A stretch of DNA of 64,000 nucleotides from positions 744,001 through 808,000 of the forward strand of contig OY969794.1 of assembly GCA_963703175.1 (NCBI GenBank), given 5' to 3'. A model generated the notes under the pieces. The model was given only the letters and a program-made list of their open reading frames with translations, was not told where the DNA came from and did not search any database. Below, in pieces: positions 18,360 through 25,432 of this stretch. The first letter of the stretch is position 1. Each line of letters opens with the position of its first letter. A program made the translations under genes and the position numbers. The DNA comes from VRUE01 sp963703175. GTDB lineage: Bacteria > Actinomycetota > Thermoleophilia > Solirubrobacterales > 70-9.

Positions 18360-18680
18360 ATGAATCTGCCTTCAGTAAAGCTCGTGGTCACCCTCGGCGC
18401 GATCCTGTTGAGCCTCGGGACCGTGGGCTGCTCCGGCCAGCAGGAAACCGGACTCGAAAAGCTCGAACGCTCGACGGGGAACAACGAAACGCTGAACATC
18501 AAGGTGGCGACCATCCCGCTCGGCACTCCAATCGCCGCGGTCAAAGCAAAGATGGGCACCTCGGGAAGATACGAAGCGGCAAATGGCACCTCCGCGAAGA
18601 TCGAATATCTCCACTACGGTCAATGGCAGCTCAACTTTGCCAACGGAAAGCTGGTCGCCGTCTACAAATACAAGCCTTGA
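18360..18680 (+). CDS. Small lipoprotein, SmpA/BamE-like fold, in the repeat spacer
   Basis: The 106-residue product carries a lipobox LGTVGC (Cys at about residue 22). The mature region ATIPLGTPIAAVKAKMG...YLHYGQWQLNFANGKLV resembles the SmpA/OmlA (BamE) type two-helix, three-strand fold, in which a short motif (G.....V....G) precedes strands. No Shine-Dalgarno is evident, and the 60 bases upstream are unusually AT-rich. It sits alone between the two arms of the 565-bp inverted repeat, so recombination between arms would invert it. Confidence 0.7.
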   Translation: MNLPSVKLVVTLGAILLSLGTVGCSGQQETGLEKLERSTGNNETLNIKVATIPLGTPIAAVKAKMGTSGRYEAANGTSAKIEYLHYGQWQLNFANGKLVAVYKYKP

Positions 18681-18692
18681 CTGGGGAGGAAC

Positions 18693-19172
18693 CTACCGCC
18701 CGTACGCGCAGCCGTGCATGCCGTAGGCGTAGATCCTCTGGCCGTTGGGCAGGAAGAGGTGGCGGATCGCGCCGCTGGCCGAGACACCCTGTTCTTCGAT
18801 CTGCCGGAGGGAGCTTTCAAGCCCGACCCACATCGCTTCGATCTGGTGGGTGTCTCCGGCCGGGGCGCCCAGTTTGCGCAGCTTGACGAGCTGTTCTTCA
18901 ACGCTGGGGATCAAGATGTCTTTGACCGCTTCGGTCCCGGGGTTTGAGCGGGGCAGGCTTGGGTGTGCGTTTTTGTATGCAACCAGCTCACCGAACATCC
19001 TAGTTTTGGCTCCGTAGCAGATGAGGTCGGTCTTTTTGATGAACTGCGGTTTGCTCAAAGGGGAAACGGCGAGGGTGGTGTCGACGCTCCCAGAGCCTCC
19101 TCCGCACCCCGCCGCGACCATCACTACCGCGAGCGCGGCCACCCAGGCAATCGTCAATCGAGCGTTGTTCAT
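18693..19172 (-). CDS. Lipoprotein, copy 2 (in right repeat arm)
   Basis: The amino-acid sequence is identical to copy 1 (17740-18219), including the lipobox and the two cysteines; the one base difference is synonymous. This copy is divergent from the sulfate-binding protein gene at 19242, with 69 bases between the starts, and is probably the ancestral one because its flank holds the complete neighbour gene. Confidence 0.85.
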   Translation of the reverse strand: MNNARLTIAWVAALAVVMVAAGCGGGSGSVDTTLAVSPLSKPQFIKKTDLICYGAKTRMFGELVAYKNAHPSLPRSNPGTEAVKDILIPSVEEQLVKLRKLGAPAGDTHQIEAMWVGLESSLRQIEEQGVSASGAIRHLFLPNGQRIYAYGMHGCAYGR

Positions 19173-19257
19173 TCGAGTCTCTCCCACCCTTGCTTAGAGA
19201 AGATGAAGCAGTTTAATATATCTTTTCATGGGAGCTCGACTATGACTCCGGCAGGGG
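18693..19257 (-). repeat. Right arm of the 565-bp inverted repeat
   Basis: Inverted copy of 17655-18219, separated from it by 473 bases. It contains the second lipoprotein gene and extends 16 bases into the coding sequence of the sulfate-binding protein, covering the shared divergent promoter region. The near-identity of the arms points to a recent duplication or ongoing gene conversion. Confidence 0.95.
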
Positions 19258-20243
19258 CGCGGACGCTGGCCACGATTCTCCTCGCGCTGGTGGCCTTCGT
19301 CGCCGGAGGCTGCGGCGGTGGCGGCGACTCCAAACCGAAGGCTCAGCTCGACGTGGTCGGCTACTCGACGCCAGAGGCCGCCTATGAGGAATACCTCGAG
19401 CCAGACTTCCAAGGGATCAAGCAGGGACACGGCGTGGAGTTCGGCAACTCCTTCGGCCAATCCCAGGAACAGCGCCGGGCGGTGGAAGGAGGCCAACCGG
19501 CGTCGATCGTCCAGCTCGCAAACGGGAGCGAAATGGAAGAACTGGTGAGGGCCGGGGTGGTCGCCAAGGGCTGGGACCAAAAGCCCTTCCACGGGATCGC
19601 GCAGCGCTCGCTGATCGTGATCATGGTCCGCAAGGGCAATCCGCTTGACATCAGGTCCTTCGCCGATCTACAGAAGAAGTCAGTCCGAGTGATCGTGCCC
19701 GACCCGATCAGCTCAGACGCCGGCACCTGGGGGGTCGTCGGGATCTACGGGAGCGAGCTACGCGAAGGCAGGTCAAAGGTTCAAGCGCTCGCCGCGACCG
19801 AGCGGCTGCTTGAGAAGGCGAAGCAGCCCGCCAATGGCAAGGAAGCGATGGAAGCCTTCAGGCAGGGCCATGGCGACGCCCTGGTGAGCTATGAGAACGA
19901 AGCGATCGAAGCTGAAAGAGAAGACAAGGGCCTCCACTACATACTCCCCCACAGCACGGTCTACGTCGAATCGCCAATCGCCGTGACCAAGGGCGCCCCG
20001 AAGGCTGCACGGCAGTTCCTCCACTACATGTGGTCGACCGCCGGGCAGGAACTTTGGACGGAGAATGAACTCCGCGCAGCGACGACCTATGTCCTCAACC
20101 CGACCCAGTTCCCACTACCCGACAACCTCTTCAAGGTCGCGGGGCTCGGCGGCTGGGCGAAGATCGACCGCGAGCTCTTTGACCCCAAGATGGGAGCGAT
20201 CGCCGAGTTCGAGCGGGAACTTGGGGTGGCGAGGGGAGGTTAA
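19242..20243 (+). CDS. Orphan sulfate-binding-type lipoprotein
   Basis: The 333-residue product has a lipobox (VAGGC) and the sulfate/thiosulfate-binding protein pattern: LDVVGYSTPEAAYEEYLEPDF, GNSFGQSQEQRRAVEGGQPASIVQLA, and the C-terminal SPIAVTKGAP...AGQELW and FPLPDNLFKVAGLGGWAKI. It is a paralog of the binding protein at 41086-42126, which belongs to a complete cysTWA operon. No permease or ATPase gene is nearby, so it may feed the cysTWA transporter or bind a different oxyanion. GGGAG eight bases before the ATG at 19242 decides this start; an in-frame ATG at 19203 is the alternative. Its first 16 bases belong to the right repeat arm. Confidence 0.85.
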   Translation: MTPAGARTLATILLALVAFVAGGCGGGGDSKPKAQLDVVGYSTPEAAYEEYLEPDFQGIKQGHGVEFGNSFGQSQEQRRAVEGGQPASIVQLANGSEMEELVRAGVVAKGWDQKPFHGIAQRSLIVIMVRKGNPLDIRSFADLQKKSVRVIVPDPISSDAGTWGVVGIYGSELREGRSKVQALAATERLLEKAKQPANGKEAMEAFRQGHGDALVSYENEAIEAEREDKGLHYILPHSTVYVESPIAVTKGAPKAARQFLHYMWSTAGQELWTENELRAATTYVLNPTQFPLPDNLFKVAGLGGWAKIDRELFDPKMGAIAEFERELGVARGG

Positions 20244-20536
20244 GTCCCCCCGACGCATAGCTGAACCGGGGGCGGATCGCCGCACCGCATTGGTTCATGT
20301 CACCAACAGCTCCGCACGTCCCGGCCTGGCTTGGCCCGCGGGCGGATCGGCACACGCGCAAAGCCCTCATAGGTGATTTGCAGGAGGAAAGTGTTCTGGT
20401 TCGACGAGTCGACGGCCAATCTTGGTCTTCGCACGACAAATCCTGTTCAACCGGGCCTTCTCCTGCTAAATCTCAGAAAGCCCCGACTGGGGCGCACACC
20501 CGGGTTCGGGTGCGCCACAAATCGAAAGGAACAGAG
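20244..20536. other. Intergenic stretch with a leader hairpin at 20491-20516
   Basis: No gene is convincing here. A GC-rich hairpin (GGCGC/GCGCC outer and ACCCG/CGGGT inner stems, GGTT loop) lies at 20491-20516, 20 bases before the next start, and may be a 5' leader structure or the end of the preceding transcript. Confidence 0.4.
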
Positions 20537-21238
20537 ATGATTCGCAACCTCAAAGCGCTCGGCCTTGCCCTATTCGCCCTTCTCGCGCTCGGCGCGATGA
20601 TGGCGTCGGGGGCCTCGGCCAGCGTCGAAATTTTTCACTCGGAAGTCAGCCCAACCTTCTTTGAAGGGACATCGGACGAAGGGGAAGGCAGCACAGGCAC
20701 ACAGGTTTTCAAAACCGCTGCCAGCGGCGGCGCTGAAGTAGTCTGCCATCACGCCGAATTCACAAAAACCACAGTGACCGGAACCGCAGTCAGCACAATT
20801 GAAGTAGGAGTCGATTACACAACACCGACCTGCACAGGCCCGAGTGGCACCGAAGTCCACGTGGACTTCGCGACCGGCGAATGCGGTTATCACTTCACAG
20901 GTACCGCCTCGAAAACAGCGATCGCCAAACTGATCTGCAAAAAAGCCGGCGGCAGCGTCACACTCACACCGACACTGTTCGGCAGCAGCCTCTGCACGAT
21001 CCACATCGCGCCGCAGACGCCCGGCGGCCACGTCACCTTCCACACCGTCGCGGACCCCGTAAAAACGGCCGTGACAGCGGAAGCAACAAGTACCGAAATC
21101 AAATCGACCCGCACAGGCAGCTCGCTTTGCGGGGCGGAATCGTCGACCACCGGCACCTACACCGGCAACGCCCTCATCACAGGTTACAAAGACACCAACG
21201 GCGTCAAAGGTGAACAGGTAAACGTCTCAGTCTCATAG
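20537..21238 (+). CDS. Secreted protein of unknown function
   Basis: The 233-residue product has a clean signal peptide (MIRNLKALGLALFALLALGAMMASGASA). The mature part is Thr/Ser/Gly-rich with about eight cysteines (for example VVCHHAEF, PTCTG, GECGYHF, LICKKAG, SSLCTIHI, SLCGAES), suggesting a disulfide-stabilised beta-rich exported domain. Similar short secreted proteins occur in multiple copies in Solirubrobacterales genomes. AAAGGAACAGAG precedes the ATG at 20537; a longer frame back to 20297 lacks a signal peptide and is rejected. A strong terminator follows. Confidence 0.8.
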   Translation: MIRNLKALGLALFALLALGAMMASGASASVEIFHSEVSPTFFEGTSDEGEGSTGTQVFKTAASGGAEVVCHHAEFTKTTVTGTAVSTIEVGVDYTTPTCTGPSGTEVHVDFATGECGYHFTGTASKTAIAKLICKKAGGSVTLTPTLFGSSLCTIHIAPQTPGGHVTFHTVADPVKTAVTAEATSTEIKSTRTGSSLCGAESSTTGTYTGNALITGYKDTNGVKGEQVNVSVS

Positions 21239-21288
21239 CACCCATCGATCGGACTCCTCCGGCTCAGACCAGTGGAGAACCGGAAGCA

Positions 21289-21336
21289 GCCGGCGGAGCG
21301 GGAGCGATCCCGCTCCGCCGGCGCCGCTTTCTATTT
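21289..21336 (+). terminator. Rho-independent terminator after the secreted protein gene
   Basis: Fifteen-base arms at 21289-21303 and 21308-21322 with loop GCGA are followed by a T-rich stretch (GCTTTCTATTT). Confidence 0.8.
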
Positions 21337-21364
21337 ACCTAGTCGTTAGAGACCACGCTATCTC

Positions 21365-21394
21365 TTGACAAGTACGTAGACGTACCGATACGCT
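21365..21394 (+). promoter_or_regulatory. Candidate promoter for the large secreted-protein pair
   Basis: TTGACA at 21365-21370 is followed after 18 bases by TACGCT at 21389-21394, a fair housekeeping-type promoter, 58 bases before the GTG start at 21452. The spacer contains ACGTAGACGT, an imperfect palindrome. Confidence 0.45.
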
Positions 21395-21451
21395 GACGTT
21401 GTCGAGAGCCTGGCACAGGACCGCCAGGAATGACAGGGAAAAGGGGTCTCG

Positions 21452-24400
21452 GTGAACACAGGCAGGAAAGTTAAACTGATGTGCGGATTGGCCCTATGGG
21501 CTCTCGCAGGGTGGACGATGGTCCTGCTCGCGGGCGGGGCCGCACCCGCTGCGGCAGCAGCGCCGCAGCGCTTTTGGCAATCGCCCCCGGATGGGGCCAC
21601 TGGCGGAGGCGCGGGGCAGATGCGCCTTCCTCGCGGGATCGGGGTGGAACCCGAAACGCCCGGGCACCTGTTCGTCGCCGATTCAGGCAACTCGCGGGTC
21701 GATGAGCTCGACGTCTGGGGACAGTTCAAGCGTACCTGGGGCTGGGAGGTCGTGGCATCGGGACCCGACGACGAACCGCCGGTGAACGCGAAGCAGGAAC
21801 TCACGGTGAGCGCCACCGTCGGCTCCTTCAAACTGCGCTATTTCAACGCGTATGACGTTAATCCCTTGCGTCAGACCACCGTCCCGATTCCCTTCAACGC
21901 CAGCGCGGCAGAAGTCAAAGCGGCGCTGGTCGAACTGGCGAGCCTCGAAGAAGGCGACGTGGTGGTTAGCGGCGGCCCCGGCGACGCCGGCGGCTCGAGC
22001 CCCTACGAGATCGAATTCACCGGCAACTACGCGAACACCGCGATTCCCCAGCTGGTGATCAAAGAATCGACGCTCAGCGGTGGCAGCGAAGCGAGCTTGC
22101 AGACGCTGGCAGAGGGGGGCAGCTTCGAGGTCTGCGTTCCGACGAGCGGGGACGTCTGTCGCAGGGGACAGGGCGGCGGCTACGGGCCGGGGGGGTTCTG
22201 GCTGGAATCGCCTGGAGGGATGGCGGTCGACGGCAGCGGCGGCGTTTACGCCTTTGAAATCGTGCCGGGAGGCGCTGAAGAAGAAAAGAGCTTCCGAGTG
22301 CAGAAGTTCGACTCCGAAGGCCACTTCCTGCTGATGTGGGGTGGGGAAGTGAACAAGACCACCCACGTGGACCGCTGCACGGCGACCGACGTCGAAGGGG
22401 GCGATGTCTGCGGGGCGGGGGCGCCGGGCACGGCGCCGGGACGCTTTGAAGACGGCACCGGGATCGCGATTGGCCCCGAAGGCAACGTCTTCGTCGGTGA
22501 CAAGGAACGTATTCAGAAGTTCGACACCGAAGGCCACTACCTGGGCGAGGTGGCGATTCCGAGCAAGACGGTGCGGGCGTTGGCGCTCGATTCGTCCGGA
22601 AACTTCTACGTGTCCTATGTGGGTGAAAACGACGTGCGCAAAGTCTCCCCTGCGGGGATCGAAGCGCCCTCGCCGACGTTTGCGGGGCGCCAACCCATCG
22701 TGGCGGTGGCCGTCGGGGCGAGCGGGCGCGTCTACTTGAACGAATTCCCGCTGATCGGCCCGTCAAGGATCCTCGGCTATGAACCCAACGGGACCTGCTT
22801 CATCTGTCCGGCGGACGAATTCCACGCGACGGCCGCGACCGAACCCGTCGGCCTGGCGAGGAGCGAAGCCTGCGGGGTCGAAAGCGAAGACCTCTACGCC
22901 TCCTTCTCAGGAGGCGAAGCCTTCGTGCGCGCCTACGGTCCCCAACCGGACCCGACGATCCCCGGCTGTGAGCCGCCGGAAGTGCCGCCGTCAATCGAAG
23001 ACCAGTACGCCGCCTCGGTGAGCACCGAAGGGGCGGTGCTGAAGGCGGTTTTCAACCCTCACTTCTGGTCGGGCCCTGTGCTCGGGCCGACCACCTACTA
23101 CGTACAGTATGCGAGCGCCGCCTGCCTCGAAGCGGGTGGCTGGGGAGCCGAATGCGTGCAGGCGAAGCCCGCCCCTCCGGGCGAGACGCTCGAAGCCGAA
23201 GCGGTGAGCATCCCGGTGGCGAGCGCGCCGATTTCCCTTGGCGGCCTCAAACCGGCCACCGCCTACCGCTACCGCTTCGTCGCCGAGAGCCCCGGCGGCG
23301 GCCCGGTCTTCGGCAAGGGTGGCACGGCGGGAAGCGATGGCGCCGAAGGGAGCTTCACCACCTTCGCCCCGCCCCCGGGAGCGCAGGGCCCCTGCGAAAA
23401 CGAAGCCTTCCGCAGCGGCCCGACGGCGCTTCTACCCGACTGCCGGGCCTATGAGATGGTCTCTCCGGTTGAGAAGGAAAACGGGGACATCTTCACGACC
23501 ACCGACGGCAACGGGGACCCGATCGCGCTGAACCAGAGCTCGGCCGACGGCGATGCCTTCACCTACTCCTCCTCCCGCGCCTTCGGCGATGCGCAGGGCG
23601 CGCCGATCAGCTCCCAATACATGGCCCGCCGCGGGCCGCGCGGCTGGTCGAGCGAGGCGCTCGACCCGCCGCGCGGCCCCGCCTATCTGGAAATCATCAA
23701 GTCGCTGAACAACGCGTTCAAGGCATTTTCCCCCGACCTCTGCACCGCTTGGGTCTTCCACGAAGATGAAAGCCCGACGCTCGCCCCCGGTGCGGTGGAA
23801 GGCTTCGCCAACCTCTACCGCCGCCAGGAATGCGGGCCCGAAGCAGGCAGCTATGAGGCGCTAACGACGATCGCCCCGCCCAACCGCCCACGCGACTTCT
23901 ACATACCCGAGCTACTGGGAATGTCCGCCGACGGCAGCCGGGCGATCTTCCGCGCCGCCGACGCGCTGCCGGGGACCGGAGCGCCAGCGGGTGACCCGGG
24001 CCCCAAAGGCTTCGACCTCTATGAAGCCTTCGGGGAAGGGCAGCTGCGCTTCGTCTGTCGCCGACCAAACGGCACCGCGGTGAGCGGCGGCTGCACGGCG
24101 GGCACCGGACAGCAGAACCAGATCAGCTACGGCCGCGAGCTGACGATCGACCACGCGTTCTCAGAAGACGGCAAGCGGATCTTCTGGTCTGACGTGCCGG
24201 AAGGACGGGGGCGCCTCTTCGTGCGGATCGAAGGCAAAAAAACCGTGCAGCTTTCGAGCGACCCGACGCAGTACTGGACGGCGGCGGCGGCGGACGGCTC
24301 GGCGGCGCTCTTTACGACCGGCGCTCTCGCCGAAGGCAAAGCCGCGCTTCACCGCTACGACGTCGACGAAGAAGAAGACGATGTGATCGCTGAAAAGGTC

Positions 24401-25432
24401 TACGGCGTGATGGGCGCCTCCGATGACGTAGGCCGCATCTATTTTGCCTCCGGAGAAGTGCTCGACGAAGGGGCAGAAGCGGGGAAGCCCAACCTCTACC
24501 TCTGGCAGGGTGGCGACACGCCGAGCTTCACCTTCATCGCCATGCTCGCCGGCGAAGACGTCACCGGCGGCTACTCGCCGCTGAACACCGAACCCGATCG
24601 CCACGCCGCCCAGGTCACCGCCGACGGCCTCTCCGCGGCCTTTATGTCGACCGCGCCGCTGACCGGCCGCGACAACATCGACCTGGTCAGCGGCAAAGCC
24701 GACGCCGAGATCTTCCACTACGACGCCGCGAGCGAACAGCTCATCTGCGCCTCCTGCAACCCGACCAACGCCCGCCCCCCGGGGCGCGAGCCCTTTGAAA
24801 ACTCCTGGATGGCCTCGCGCATCCCCGGCGCCCAGACCGACATTTATCCGGTGCCCCGTGTGCTCTCAGATGACGGTAGCAAGCTCTTCTTCGAAAGCTT
24901 CCAGCCGCTGATCGCAAGCGACACCGACGGCAGCGCCGACGTCTATGAGTGGGAGCGCCCCGGCGAGGGCAACTGCACGACCTCCATCCCCGCATACAGC
25001 CCCACCGCCGGCGGCTGCGTATCGCTGATCTCCTCGGGCAAGAGCCCGGCGGACTCGCTAATCGCCGACGTCTCCCCCTCCGGGCGAGACGTCTTCCTCG
25101 CCACCGCTTCGCGGCTTTTGCCGAAGAGCGACCCAGACGAGCTCTATGACGTCTATGACGCCCGCGCAGGCGGCGGCTTCCCGCCACCTGCCGAAGCGCC
25201 GGCGCCCTGCGAAGGGGAAGCCTGCCAGTCCCCGCCTCCCGCCCCGCCCGCCGCCTCCCTGGCGAGCTCGGCCTACGAAGGCCCGGGCAACCCGACCCAG
25301 GGCAAGCCGCGGCGCTGCGCGAAGGGCAAGCACCTGGTGCGCCGGGGCGCCAGGAAGCGCTGCGTGAAGCGAGCGGCAAAGAAGGCGCACCACCAGCGGC
25401 GAACCCACCGCAACCGGAGGGCGGCACGATGA
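21452..25432 (+). CDS. Very large secreted NHL/TolB-type repeat protein
   Basis: The 1326-residue product has a signal peptide ending in AAAAAP. The N-terminal part (about 40-500) holds NHL-like repeats, e.g. GQMRLPRGIGVEPETPGHLFVADSGNSRV and GIAIGPEGNVFVGDKERIQKFD, expected to form a beta-propeller. A fibronectin type III-like segment follows (about 505-620, with LGGLKPATAYRYRFVAES). The C-terminal half (about 640-1270) has TolB/WD40-like blades with repeated SADGSRAIF, SEDGKRIFW, SDDGSKLFFESF motifs. The protein ends in a strongly basic KRCVKRAAKKAHHQRR tail. It is probably a cell-surface adhesin or carbohydrate-interacting protein; no catalytic site is visible. It starts with GTG preceded by AAAAGGGG. 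Its stop overlaps the next start (ATGA), so the two are coupled. Confidence 0.8.
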   Translation: MNTGRKVKLMCGLALWALAGWTMVLLAGGAAPAAAAAPQRFWQSPPDGATGGGAGQMRLPRGIGVEPETPGHLFVADSGNSRVDELDVWGQFKRTWGWEVVASGPDDEPPVNAKQELTVSATVGSFKLRYFNAYDVNPLRQTTVPIPFNASAAEVKAALVELASLEEGDVVVSGGPGDAGGSSPYEIEFTGNYANTAIPQLVIKESTLSGGSEASLQTLAEGGSFEVCVPTSGDVCRRGQGGGYGPGGFWLESPGGMAVDGSGGVYAFEIVPGGAEEEKSFRVQKFDSEGHFLLMWGGEVNKTTHVDRCTATDVEGGDVCGAGAPGTAPGRFEDGTGIAIGPEGNVFVGDKERIQKFDTEGHYLGEVAIPSKTVRALALDSSGNFYVSYVGENDVRKVSPAGIEAPSPTFAGRQPIVAVAVGASGRVYLNEFPLIGPSRILGYEPNGTCFICPADEFHATAATEPVGLARSEACGVESEDLYASFSGGEAFVRAYGPQPDPTIPGCEPPEVPPSIEDQYAASVSTEGAVLKAVFNPHFWSGPVLGPTTYYVQYASAACLEAGGWGAECVQAKPAPPGETLEAEAVSIPVASAPISLGGLKPATAYRYRFVAESPGGGPVFGKGGTAGSDGAEGSFTTFAPPPGAQGPCENEAFRSGPTALLPDCRAYEMVSPVEKENGDIFTTTDGNGDPIALNQSSADGDAFTYSSSRAFGDAQGAPISSQYMARRGPRGWSSEALDPPRGPAYLEIIKSLNNAFKAFSPDLCTAWVFHEDESPTLAPGAVEGFANLYRRQECGPEAGSYEALTTIAPPNRPRDFYIPELLGMSADGSRAIFRAADALPGTGAPAGDPGPKGFDLYEAFGEGQLRFVCRRPNGTAVSGGCTAGTGQQNQISYGRELTIDHAFSEDGKRIFWSDVPEGRGRLFVRIEGKKTVQLSSDPTQYWTAAAADGSAALFTTGALAEGKAALHRYDVDEEEDDVIAEKVYGVMGASDDVGRIYFASGEVLDEGAEAGKPNLYLWQGGDTPSFTFIAMLAGEDVTGGYSPLNTEPDRHAAQVTADGLSAAFMSTAPLTGRDNIDLVSGKADAEIFHYDAASEQLICASCNPTNARPPGREPFENSWMASRIPGAQTDIYPVPRVLSDDGSKLFFESFQPLIASDTDGSADVYEWERPGEGNCTTSIPAYSPTAGGCVSLISSGKSPADSLIADVSPSGRDVFLATASRLLPKSDPDELYDVYDARAGGGFPPPAEAPAPCEGEACQSPPPAPPAASLASSAYEGPGNPTQGKPRRCAKGKHLVRRGARKRCVKRAAKKAHHQRRTHRNRRAAR

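Noticed and set aside
20297..20536. N-terminal extension of the secreted protein at 20537
   Set aside because: The longer frame would bury a perfect signal peptide, and a ribosome-binding site stands before the internal ATG.
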